A stretch of 64,000 bases of DNA from Schlegelella aquatica (lineage in GTDB: Bacteria; Pseudomonadota; Gammaproteobacteria; Burkholderiales; Burkholderiaceae_C). The translations under genes and the position numbers were made by a program. Shown in pieces: positions 44,497 to 51,724 of the stretch; the first letter of the stretch is position 1; the number at the start of each line of letters is the position of its first letter. The notes beneath the pieces are model-generated. The model searched no databases and was not told the origin of the DNA. It saw only the letters and a program-made list of their open reading frames with translations. The DNA lies in assembly GCF_026013905.1 (NCBI RefSeq), contig NZ_CP110257.1, forward strand, positions 930,001-994,000. Direction: 5' to 3'.

Positions 44497-45045
44497 ATGA
44501 CTCGTGATATGGAATTCGAGATGACATTTCGCCTGATCTTCGGAGACCGGGCGAAGTGCATCGAAGGCCAGCAGCAGATTGCAAAGTCACGAGTTATGTG
44601 GCTCCGCAAGGCGCTTAGCAAGATCGAGTCAGAACTAGCTGCGCTTGACACTACTGAGCGCCACAAGCAAATGCTGCTGGGCGAATTGGAAGCCGCCAGA
44701 GAAGCGGTTGACGCGAGGCAAGAAGTTCAGTGGTCCCTTGTTTACAGCCTCTTGCGGCTTGTCGGCAGGCTGCTCGGGTATGACTTTGTTCGGGGAGCAA
44801 AGTGCCACACCGCGACGTACTGGCAGACCGTGCCCCAAAACCTCAACTCTGTGGTGTTCCAGGGCGGCGACATCATGCAGGACTACTACGACAAGAAGAA
44901 CGCGATCGCAATACGAAGGGAGGTTGTCGCGCACCTCAAGAAGCAAGGTCTTTCTGACTATCGAGTCGCGCTCGTGTTGAACACCACTGAGCACGAGATC
45001 AAGAAGTTGAAGAATGAGCCAATTGGTGAAGCGAGTGCAGCCTAA
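44497..45045 (+). CDS. integron cassette protein, hypothetical, 182 residues
   Basis: GGAGG lies six bases before ATG 44497 and 28 bases after the attC site 2 crossover point. The product has a charged helical region likely to form a coiled coil (about residues 38-75: LSKIESELAALDTTERHKQM). A short hydrophobic stretch (LVYSLLRLVGRLLGYDF) and a C-terminal helix-turn-helix-like region (KKQGLSDYRVALVLNTTEHE) follow. No known family was recognised. Its TAA stop is part of the next attC box, and its codon use is AT-richer than the chromosome, both typical of cassettes. Confidence 0.8.
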   Translation: MTRDMEFEMTFRLIFGDRAKCIEGQQQIAKSRVMWLRKALSKIESELAALDTTERHKQMLLGELEAAREAVDARQEVQWSLVYSLLRLVGRLLGYDFVRGAKCHTATYWQTVPQNLNSVVFQGGDIMQDYYDKKNAIAIRREVVAHLKKQGLSDYRVALVLNTTEHEIKKLKNEPIGEASAA

Positions 45046-45114
45046 CCCCTCCTTCGAGCGGACGTCTTCGAGCTGGCTTCGCGAGCCCGAAGCCGCCAAA
45101 AGGCGAAGGTCTAG

Positions 45115-46293
45115 GGAAGGTCTGCACAAATCCGCCCCCGCCGTGCTTGGCAAGAGCATGAGCTGCTGAGACCATATCGCCCATGAAGCAACACAGCCTG
45201 GGCCTGGGGATGACGGCCAAGCGCACGCGGCGGCGCGAGTTTCTGGAAGAGATGGAACGCGTGGTGCCCTGGGCCGAGCTGGTGGCGCTGGTGTCGCCCT
45301 ACCTGCCCGAGGGCCGGCGCGGACGCCCGCCGTTTGCCCCGGAGACCATGCTGCGCATCCGCTTCATGCAGCAGTGGTTCAACCTGAGCGACCCGGCCAT
45401 GGAGGAGGCGCTGCACGACGCGCCGCTGTTTCGCGAGTTTGCCGGACTGGAAGGCTGGGACGAACAGCTGCCCGACGAGAGCACCATCCTCAGGTTCCGC
45501 CACGTGCTCGAACAGCACCAGCTGGCCGCCCAGATCCTGAAGACCGTCAACGACCTGCTGGGCGCCAAGGGGCTGCTGCTCAGGAGCGGCACGGTGGTGG
45601 ATGCCACGCTGATCGCCGCCCCGAGCTCCACCAAGAACACCTCGGGGCAGCGTGATCCCGAGATGAAGCAAAGCCGCAAGGGCCAGCAGTGGTACTTCGG
45701 CATGAAGTGCCACATCGGCGTGGATGCCGACTCGGGCCTGGTGTACACCGTGCGCGGCACCGGCGGGCACGTCAACGACGTGGTCGAGGCCGCCAGCCTG
45801 CTGCATGGGCACGAGCGCGACGTGTTTGCCGATGCGGGCTACCAGGGCGCGGGCAAACGAGCCGACGCCCCGCCCGGAGTGCCGTGGCACATCGCCATGA
45901 AGCCGGGCCAGCGGCGGGCCTTGGACAAGACCGATCCCATCGAAGGGCTGACCGAGCAACTCGAGCGGCTGAAGGCGCGCATCCGGGCCAAGGTGGAGCA
46001 TCCCTTCCGGGTGGTCAAGCGCCAGTTCGGGCATGTGAAGGTGCGCTACCGGGGCCTGGCCAAGAACACGGCGCAGCTGCACACGCTGTTTGCGCTGGCC
46101 AACCTGTGGCTGGCGCGCCGCCAACTCCTGGGAGCCGGGGCATGAGTGCGCCCGAAATGGGCCTGCGGGGCCGCCACGGCCGCCGAATCGGCGGGAGTGT
46201 TGGCGCATTGGGGCCGAAGCAGGCATCGCAGACATTCGATTTCGAGTCACTCGGGGCGCAAGCACGCTTCAGGGGGCTTTGTGCAGACCTTCC
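45115..46293 (+). mobile_element. IS5-family insertion sequence, 1179 bp, second type
   Basis: Terminal inverted repeats start GGAAGGTCTGCACAAA on both ends (45115-45130 and the complement at 46278-46293). They share GGAAGGTCTG with the element at 36583, but the transposases differ clearly. Both flanks fit the YTAR target rule but are not identical (CTAG and TTAA), so no true target duplication is present. This suggests recombination between two copies, with loss of the DNA between, rather than a simple insertion. Confidence 0.9.
45183..46145 (+). CDS. IS5-family transposase
   Basis: The 320-residue DDE transposase matches the IS5 group: TAKRTRRREFLEEMERVVPW, VVDATLIAAPSSTKNTSGQR with the first Asp, DVFADAGYQGAGKRAD with the second, and VEHPFRVVKRQFGHVKVRYR with the Glu region. 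ATG 45183 is used; ATG 45210 is an alternative. It is intact. It is related to, but clearly different from, the transposase at 36646-37626, so two IS5 lineages are active in this genome. Confidence 0.94.
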   Translation: MKQHSLGLGMTAKRTRRREFLEEMERVVPWAELVALVSPYLPEGRRGRPPFAPETMLRIRFMQQWFNLSDPAMEEALHDAPLFREFAGLEGWDEQLPDESTILRFRHVLEQHQLAAQILKTVNDLLGAKGLLLRSGTVVDATLIAAPSSTKNTSGQRDPEMKQSRKGQQWYFGMKCHIGVDADSGLVYTVRGTGGHVNDVVEAASLLHGHERDVFADAGYQGAGKRADAPPGVPWHIAMKPGQRRALDKTDPIEGLTEQLERLKARIRAKVEHPFRVVKRQFGHVKVRYRGLAKNTAQLHTLFALANLWLARRQLLGAGA

Positions 46294-46328
46294 TTAACGA
46301 AGGTGTTAGGTCCCAGTTGATCCATCAC

Positions 46329-46739
46329 ATGTTCAAGAAGACCTGCTCGTCTTGTCACTACTTCATACGGTTGCACTACCCCGAGCGTGCCGCGCCCTTC
46401 TCGCTTGAAGTGCCCCGCGAAGCCCGTCGGCGTGCGGCAGCCGGCGATCTGTCTTGGCAGCGCGAAAGCGAGTCTCTGGCTTGTCACCGCGGAATCTGGG
46501 ACGAAGGGGTAGGTTGTTCTGAATCGTCAAAGATCGAACAGGTGTCCAAGTTGAACCGTCGGGGCCGGTGCTACTACCTTCCGTACCAGCCTGGCATGCT
46601 GCTCCCAGCGGCGGAGAAGCTGCAGGCCGAACGCGCGAGCCAATCACGGGAGCTTCAGAGGTGGCGCATTGCGGTGTACAGTCTGGTAATTGCCATTGCT
46701 GGTCTTGCCGCCAAGCTCTTCATCGGGGGTGGGGACTAA
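46329..46739 (+). CDS. integron cassette protein with CxxC motif and C-terminal membrane helix
   Basis: The 136-residue product begins MFKKTCSSCHYFIRLHYPE, with a CxxC pair followed by cysteines at LACHRG, GCSES and RCYY. This pattern could bind zinc or form disulfides. Residues 112-133 form one membrane helix (WRIAVYSLVIAIAGLAAKLF) with the rest presumably cytoplasmic. ATG 46329 lies 23 bases after the cassette boundary; the stop TAA is inside the next attC box. No family was recognised. Confidence 0.72.
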   Translation: MFKKTCSSCHYFIRLHYPERAAPFSLEVPREARRRAAAGDLSWQRESESLACHRGIWDEGVGCSESSKIEQVSKLNRRGRCYYLPYQPGMLLPAAEKLQAERASQSRELQRWRIAVYSLVIAIAGLAAKLFIGGGD

Positions 46740-46810
46740 CACCTCCATCGAGCGGACGTTCTCCGGCAAGCTTCGCTTGCCTGCGCCCACCGATATGTCC
46801 AACGTTAGGT
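46734..46810 (+). repeat. attC site 4, complete, 77 bp
   Basis: Left box GACTAAC (46734-46740) and right box GTTAGGT (46804-46810) enclose an internal hairpin GGCAAGC/GCTTGCC with a 3-base loop. It shares CGAGCGGAC with attC site 3. Confidence 0.88.
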
Positions 46811-47087
46811 GCCACAGGGGAGTCCGGCCTCCCGTTTCGCATACCTCTTAAATGCCGTCGGACCGAAGCTTGCAAAGCACTGTGTGGTAACACGGTCAGA
46901 ACAGTGCCTCTGGGACTCCTGGTGTACGCAGCTCGAAACCAGCATGCTCACTTCACCGACTGCTCACCGAAGGCGTCGCGCGCAGCCGGCTGTGAAGGTT
47001 CAATAGGGTGTTTCGGGTGTTCACCCGGTGAGGTTTTGAGAGACTGGAGATCGCCAAACCACCAGTCAACTGCGAAACCAGAACCGG
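46811..47087. other. decayed cassette segment
   Basis: A 65-codon frame (46809-47006, GTG start inside the attC box, MPQGSPASRFAYLLNAVGPK) is the only candidate and has no recognised family. It is followed by an inverted pair, GGTGTTCACCCGGT (47016-47029) and ACCGGATGAACACC (47083-47096), flanking the start of an IS481-like fragment. The pair may be the remains of an insertion end. Confidence 0.35.
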
Positions 47088-47396
47088 ATGAACACCCATA
47101 AGAATGCCCGATTGACGTACCTTCGTCGCGTGGAGCTTGTCCAAGACATGATCGAAAGAGGTTTGTCGCCAGCCGAGGCCGGCGACAAGCACGGCGCCAG
47201 TGCGGTCACTGCTCGCAAGTGGCGTGCTCGCTTCCTGGCCGGCGGCGCCCCGGCTGTGCTGGAAAAATCCTCACGCCCAGCCCGCTCGCCAAGGGCGATC
47301 GACCGCGCTGATTGGCCGGCGAGACTACGACTCGTGTATCTCGCGGCTATGCAAGCAACGCTTCCGGCAGGAGCTGAGGTCGTCAACGACGTCTAA
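47088..47396 (+). pseudogene. IS481-type transposase, N-terminal fragment inside a cassette
   Basis: The first 70 residues (MNTHKNARLTYLRRVELVQD, then a helix-turn-helix with HGASAVTARKWRARFLAGG, then SRPARSPRAID) match the N-terminus of IS481-family transposases. The DDE catalytic domain is absent. The last 32 codons are unrelated and end at a TAA inside attC site 5, so the fragment was captured as, or inserted into, a cassette. It could still bind DNA but cannot transpose. Confidence 0.75.
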
Positions 47397-47456
47397 CAGG
47401 TCATTCGAGGCGGACACGCAGTGGAATTGCGCCGCGAGGCCACTGCGTGCCCGTCC
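47391..47456 (+). repeat. attC-like site 5, right end missing
   Basis: GTCTAAC (47391-47397) starts the site, and the arms GGACACGCAGTGG and CCACTGCGTGCC are nearly complementary around a GCGCCGCG loop. The expected GTTRRRY box is replaced by chromosomal-looking sequence (CTGAGGCGC). This marks the edge of the array. Confidence 0.7.
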
Positions 47457-47503
47457 CCTGAGGCGCTTTGCACCGACGCGCCGTGCCGAACCCGCGGGCC
47501 GCG

Positions 47504-47998
47504 TCAATCCGCGAAGGAAGGTGCCGGCGGCTGCGATCCCCCCGATGCCGTGTGCGGCGCATCCTCGCGCACGTAGTAGTCGCCGAGGCCGGCCTGCTCG
47601 GCGTGGCGGCGTGCGCGCACCGGGTTGACGTGTTCGAGTTTGACGTCCTCTTCGTAGGCGTAGAGCACCACGGCTTCGCCGTTGGCCAGGTGCAGCATCA
47701 CGTCGCCGTTGACCAGGGGCTCGGCCATCACGATGGTTTGGCCTTCGAGCCGTTCGCACATCAGGCGGCGGCGCAGGTTGCGCTCGCGCTGCAATCGCAG
47801 CTCCTCGGTGCGGCGGTGCGGCTCCAGTTCTGAGACGGCAAGCTCCAGCAGCGTATCGAGCTCGTCGGTCCAGTCCCGCAGGGCGTCGCGGCGCAGGCCG
47901 GCAGGAGCTTGCGCGAAAGCGGTTTCCACCTCGACCCGGCCGATCCCGGATTCCCAATCTACCTTCAGCGTCGCCGCGGTGCTGCTGATGCGCTCCAT
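47504..47998 (-). CDS. hypothetical protein, 164 residues
   Basis: The frame starts at ATG 47998 behind AAGGAAAG and encodes MERISSTAATLKVDWESGIG. A predicted helical, arginine-rich middle (RTEELRLQRERNLRRRLMCE) and a small beta region (VMLHLANGEAVVLYAYEEDV) follow. No domain, signal or membrane segment was recognised. High GC places it with the chromosome, just outside the cassette array. It is divergent from the DUF72 gene. Confidence 0.72.
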   Translation of the reverse strand: MERISSTAATLKVDWESGIGRVEVETAFAQAPAGLRRDALRDWTDELDTLLELAVSELEPHRRTEELRLQRERNLRRRLMCERLEGQTIVMAEPLVNGDVMLHLANGEAVVLYAYEEDVKLEHVNPVRARRHAEQAGLGDYYVREDAPHTASGGSQPPAPSFAD

Positions 47999-48153
47999 GC
48001 TTCTTGCTTTCCTTCGTCGTGTCGATATTGGCGCGATGAGAGGCAGTCTAGGGGCGTGGTGCGGCAGCGATCCCGCGATCAACCCCGGCCGGCCGGGGCA
48101 CTTCCTCGCTTTCCGCGTCTTGCGATGCGCACCGTTCTTGCCCGGGTCTCGGC

Positions 48154-49068
48154 ATGACGGTGCGCATCGGCATCTCCGGGTGGCGTTACGAAGGCTGGCG
48201 CGGCGTGTTCTATCCGCTCGGGTTGCCGCAGCGCGACGAACTCGCATTCGCCTCGCGCGCGTTCGACACCATCGAGATCAACGGCTCGTTCTACGGCTTG
48301 CTGCGCCCGCCACACTACGAGGCCTGGTATGCCCAGACGCCCCCGGGCTTCGTCCTCGCCGTCAAGGCGCCGCGCTACATCACGCACGTGAAACGGCTGC
48401 GCGACGTGGAACGGGCGCTGGCCAACTTCTTCGCCTCCGGCGTGCTGCGGCTGCGCGAGAAGATGGGGCCGCTGCTGTGGCAGCTGCCGCCGAACTTCGA
48501 GTTCGACGCCGAGCGCATCGACGGCTTCCTGCGGCTGTTGCCGCGCGATTCGCAGGAGGCGGCGGCCCTGGCCCGTCGGCGCGACAGCGGGTTCATGAAG
48601 GGCCGCACCGCCTTGGCCGTCGATGCCCCTCGCCCGTGGCGCCACGCGATCGAAGTCCGGCACGAGAGCTTCATCACCCCTCGCTTCATCGAGCTGCTGC
48701 AGCGCCACGGGGTGGCGGTGGTCGTGGCCGACGCGGCCGGCAAGTGGCCCTGCATCGAGGACGTGACGGCCGACTTCGTGTATCTGCGCCTGCACGGGCA
48801 CGAGGATCTGTACGCCAGCGGGTACTCCGACGCCGCGTTGAGCGGCTGGGCCCGCCGCATCGGCGCGTGGCACGAGGGCAGCCAGCCCGGCGACGCCCGC
48901 CTCGCCGACGGCACGCGCGAGCCACACCGCCGTCCGCGCGACGTCTATGCCTACTTCGACAACGACGCGAAGGTGCACGCGCCGTTCGACGCGGCCGCCT
49001 TGCGCGCCATGCTCCGCCTCCCACCGCTCGAGCACACCCCGCAGCGGCGGCATCCCACGGGTTCATGA
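48154..49068 (+). CDS. DUF72 family protein
   Basis: The 304-residue TIM-barrel-like protein opens with VRIGISGWRYEGWRGVFYP and continues FDTIEINGSFYGLLRPPHYE and FVLAVKAPRYITH, the classic DUF72 (YecE) pattern. Near the end comes RDVYAYFDNDAKVHAPFDA. DUF72 proteins are widespread; a link to metal or cofactor chemistry has been proposed, but no activity is established. It stands alone between divergent and unrelated neighbours. Confidence 0.92.
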   Translation: MTVRIGISGWRYEGWRGVFYPLGLPQRDELAFASRAFDTIEINGSFYGLLRPPHYEAWYAQTPPGFVLAVKAPRYITHVKRLRDVERALANFFASGVLRLREKMGPLLWQLPPNFEFDAERIDGFLRLLPRDSQEAAALARRRDSGFMKGRTALAVDAPRPWRHAIEVRHESFITPRFIELLQRHGVAVVVADAAGKWPCIEDVTADFVYLRLHGHEDLYASGYSDAALSGWARRIGAWHEGSQPGDARLADGTREPHRRPRDVYAYFDNDAKVHAPFDAAALRAMLRLPPLEHTPQRRHPTGS

Positions 49069-49204
49069 AGCAGGCAAGACGCCCGCGGGCACGCCCTTTG
49101 CCGCTGTGGGCCCCCGGGTGCACCATTCGCCCTGACGTGCCCCGGGGGCGGCGCAGGTCGCTTGCCGGGTGAACCGCCTGCAAGCAGGTGCCCCTCACGA
49201 TGCC

Positions 49205-49924
49205 ATGCTCGACACACTGACCCAGACCGTTCGAGATCCCGACCACCTGGCGATGGCCCTCCGGCTCCTGGCCGCGCTCGTCATCGGCGGCGCGATCGGC
49301 CTCGAACGCAGCTATCACGGCCGCCCCGCCGGCTTTCGCACTCACGCGCTCGTGTGCCTGTCCACGGCGCTGCTGATGCTCGTCACCGTCTACGAGACGC
49401 GCTGGTTTCCGGGCATCAGCCAGGGCCGCATCACGCTCGACCCGACCCGCATGGCCCAGGGCATCATGACGGGCATCGGCTTTCTCGGCGCCGGCACCAT
49501 CATGAAAGAGGGCCTGTCCGTGCGCGGCCTCACCACCGCCGCCTCGATCTGGGTCACGGCCGCGCTCGGCGTGTTGATCGGGATCGGCTTCTACTTCCCG
49601 GCCGTGGTGGCCACGCTGCTCACGCTGGGCACCCTGTCCTTGTTCCGCTGGATCGAGAACAGCATCCCCACCCAGTTCTATGCGAACTTCGTCGTGCGTT
49701 TCGCGCGCGGGGCCAGCATCAGCGAAGCCGAGATGCGCCGGATGCTGGAGCAGTTCGGCTTCTCGATTGCTCGGCTCAACTACCGTCTGGACGCGGAAGC
49801 CGGCTTCTTCGAGTACCGCATGGTCATCCGCAGCGGCCGCGCGGCCAATGCGGCGGCCCTGTCCGATATGCTGAGCAAGCTCGACGTGGTCAAGGAGTTC
49901 CGCGTCTCGCCCCTGGGCGACTGA
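49205..49924 (+). CDS. MgtC/SapB family membrane protein
   Basis: ATG 49205 (MLDTLTQTVRDPDHLAMALR) is preferred over GTG 49169, which adds 12 atypical residues. The 239-residue protein has the MgtC core, LVIGGAIGLERSYHGRPAGF, then GIMTGIGFLGAGTIMKEG with TTAASIWVTAALG. These form about four to five inner-membrane helices (residues 15-145). A C-terminal cytoplasmic ACT-like domain follows (about 155-239). MgtC proteins affect Mg2+ homeostasis and the proton ATPase; the exact role here is unknown. Confidence 0.9.
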   Translation: MLDTLTQTVRDPDHLAMALRLLAALVIGGAIGLERSYHGRPAGFRTHALVCLSTALLMLVTVYETRWFPGISQGRITLDPTRMAQGIMTGIGFLGAGTIMKEGLSVRGLTTAASIWVTAALGVLIGIGFYFPAVVATLLTLGTLSLFRWIENSIPTQFYANFVVRFARGASISEAEMRRMLEQFGFSIARLNYRLDAEAGFFEYRMVIRSGRAANAAALSDMLSKLDVVKEFRVSPLGD

Positions 49925-49979
49925 CCCCGCGCCCGTCTGGCCGCGCCGGTGCAATCGCCCTGCTGCAAGAGAGGTGTCC

Positions 49980-50735
49980 ATGATCCAACGCTGGTCGATC
50001 ACGGCCGTGGCCGCCGCCCTCCTGGGGCTGGCCGGGTGCGCCGCGAGCCCCCGTGCGCCCGAAGTCCCTCCACCGGGCACGTTGCGCTACGTCGGCGTGC
50101 TGCCCTGTGCCGAGTGCCCGGGGCTGCGTACCGAACTCTGGCTGATGCGCGCCGCAGACGGCACGCCGTCCGGCTACCGCATGACGCAGCAGCCGCTCGG
50201 GGCGCCGAAGGACGCCGCGGCCGAGAACCGGGGAAGTTGGGTCCTGGGTTCCGGCGCGGCCGACGATCCCCGGGCCGTCGTCATCCAGACCGATCCCGAC
50301 CAGCCGGCCCGCATGCGCAGCTTCCGCCAGGCCGGGCCGTGGGTGCTGCGTGCGCTGGACCACCAGCTGCAGGAGCTGCCCGCCGCATGGCCCCGCAGCC
50401 TGGTGCGCGTGCCGGACGACCTGCCGCCCCAGGCTTTGGTGCTCACGGCCGGCGACAGGCTCGTTCGCCATGCCGTGCGGGCGGGGCAGGAGGTGGCGCT
50501 GATCCTGCCGGCCCGGGCCGCGGAGGGGTGGCGCTGGCGCGTGGCCGATGCCCCCCCGGGCTTGCAGCCGCTCGCCCACGTGGGCCACGTGCCCGACCCG
50601 GCTTCTCCCGGCTCCGGCTTCGACGTGCTGCGCTTCCGCGCCGTGGGCACCGGGGTCATGAACCTGCGCGCACAGTACACCCGAGAAGGAGGGGCGGTCG
50701 CCCAGACGCTGCCCTACGAGTTGGAGGTCAGGTAA
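49980..50735 (+). CDS. lipoprotein with NlpE-like and chagasin-like (I42) domains
   Basis: The start is ATG 49980, with AAGAGAGG ahead; an in-frame GTG at 49974 is less likely. A lipoprotein signal ends in the lipobox LAGC (Cys near residue 18). Residues 35-130 show the copper/envelope-stress NlpE repeat pattern with YVGVLPCAECPGLRTEL, whose CxxC is typical. Residues about 150-250 resemble an inhibitor-I42/chagasin fold (WRWRVADAPPGL; FRAVGTGVMNLRAQYTR). The combination suggests an outer-membrane sensor that also restrains a cysteine protease, but only by fold analogy. Confidence 0.78.
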   Translation: MIQRWSITAVAAALLGLAGCAASPRAPEVPPPGTLRYVGVLPCAECPGLRTELWLMRAADGTPSGYRMTQQPLGAPKDAAAENRGSWVLGSGAADDPRAVVIQTDPDQPARMRSFRQAGPWVLRALDHQLQELPAAWPRSLVRVPDDLPPQALVLTAGDRLVRHAVRAGQEVALILPARAAEGWRWRVADAPPGLQPLAHVGHVPDPASPGSGFDVLRFRAVGTGVMNLRAQYTREGGAVAQTLPYELEVR

Positions 50736-50751
50736 GGCGGTGCGGGCCCGA

Positions 50752-50799
50752 AAATGTGCATCCCGCACATTTCTCTTGAAATGTGCAGCTTGCACATTT
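50752..50799 (+). promoter_or_regulatory. tandem palindromes, probable operator of the DUF6502 gene
   Basis: Two near-identical palindromes, AAATGTGC-N5-GCACATTT (50752-50772) and AAATGTGCA-N3-TGCACATTT (50779-50799), have centres 27 bases apart. They lie in the 97-base gap before the GTG at 50833. Their AT-rich arms stand out from the GC-rich surroundings. A dimeric repressor or activator is expected to bind both; autoregulation by the DUF6502 protein, which looks DNA-binding, is the simplest guess. Confidence 0.75.
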
Positions 50800-50832
50800 A
50801 AACTGGAGGCCAGACCCTAGCACTGGACCTCC

Positions 50833-51723
50833 GTGGACACCCGCCTGCACCCCACCGCCCTCGCGTCGGACCTCGACGCCCAGGGGCCTCTCGGTGAACT
50901 GCACGCCGCGCTGCGCGCCGTGCTGCTGCCGTTGGCCCGACTGGCGGTGGCCCAGGGCCTGCCCTATGCGCAGGCCGAGGCTCTGCTCAAGCTCGCCTTT
51001 CTCGAGGCAGGGCGCGAGGCCCACGGGGGCCACGCCCAACGGGCGGTCAGCCGCATCAGCGCGGCCACCGGGTTGAGCCGGCGCGAGGTCACGCGCCTCC
51101 TCCAGCGGCCCGAGGGCGACCCCCCGCCCCGCCGCTCGCCCGCCACCGAGCTCTTCACCCGCTGGCTGTCGGACCCGGCACTGCGCACTCCCGAGGGGCG
51201 CCCCATGGCCTTGCCCCGCCAAGGGCCGGCCCCGAGCTTCGAAAGCCTGGCGCAGGCCGTGACACGCGACGTGCATCCCCGCAGCCTGCTGGAGGAGCTG
51301 TGCCGGCTGGGCCTGGCGGAGCTGGACGCCGCCGGCGAGACGGTGCACCTGCTGCGAGAGACGTACGTGCCGCAGGGCGATCTGGTGCGCATGCTCGGCT
51401 TCCTGGGCGCCAACGTCGGCGACCACTTCAGTGCGGCCGTCGCCAACGTGCTCACCGACGGCAAACGGCACTTCGAGCAGGCGCTGTTCGCCGACGAGTT
51501 GTCCGGCGAGTCCCTGGAACAAGTGCGCCGCCTCGTCACCGAGCAATGGCAGGCCCTGCTCACGGCGCTCGTGCCCGCCATCACCCGCCTGATCGAAGAA
51601 GACCGCGCCGCCGGCCGCGCACAGGACCAGCGCCTGCGCATCGGCCTGTACACCTACACGGATGCCATGCCCGCCGCGTCCGGTTCGAACCCCCCCTCAC
51701 CACCGTCCGACCAGGAGAACTGA
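50833..51723 (+). CDS. DUF6502 family protein (putative DNA-binding)
   Basis: The frame begins with GTG 50833 and encodes 296 residues. An N-terminal helical region is followed by a winged-helix-like segment, LAVAQGLPYAQAEALLKLAF then RISAATGLSRREVTRLLQRP, with a recognition-helix look. The C-terminal half is helical (FLGANVGDHFSAAVANVLTD). This is the DUF6502 pattern, found in many betaproteobacteria next to DUF5666 proteins. The helix-turn-helix and the upstream double palindrome suggest a transcription factor that controls this pair. Its stop is 1 base before the next ATG. Confidence 0.82.
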   Translation: MDTRLHPTALASDLDAQGPLGELHAALRAVLLPLARLAVAQGLPYAQAEALLKLAFLEAGREAHGGHAQRAVSRISAATGLSRREVTRLLQRPEGDPPPRRSPATELFTRWLSDPALRTPEGRPMALPRQGPAPSFESLAQAVTRDVHPRSLLEELCRLGLAELDAAGETVHLLRETYVPQGDLVRMLGFLGANVGDHFSAAVANVLTDGKRHFEQALFADELSGESLEQVRRLVTEQWQALLTALVPAITRLIEEDRAAGRAQDQRLRIGLYTYTDAMPAASGSNPPSPPSDQEN

Positions 51724-51724
51724 G

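Larger units (their letters stand above)
45040..46311 (+). repeat. attC site 3, split by an IS5-family element
   Basis: The left half (GCCTAAC at 45040-45046, inner hairpin GGCTTCG/CGAAGCC) ends at 45114. The right half, TTAACGAAGGTGTTAGGT, resumes at 46294 and ends with the box GTTAGGT at 46305-46311. The element between them is 1179 bp. The bases flanking the element differ: CTAG on the left, TTAA on the right. Confidence 0.75.
44071..47456 (+). mobile_element. integron cassette array lacking an integrase (CALIN)
   Basis: Five attC or attC-like sites in one orientation (44071, 44357, 45040, 46734, 47391) flank short ORFs whose TAA stops fall inside the following TAAC box, the classic cassette layout. 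GC is about 53 percent in the cassettes, below the chromosome. No intI gene is present in the window. An IS5-family element (45115-46293) lies inside the third site. The first and last sites lack their GTTRRRY end, so the array edges look degraded. Confidence 0.85.

Noticed and set aside
44071-47456. CRISPR array
   Set aside because: The repeated elements are 50-113 bp, diverged, contain attC boxes and are spaced by ORFs of several hundred bases. There are no short identical repeats and no cas genes.
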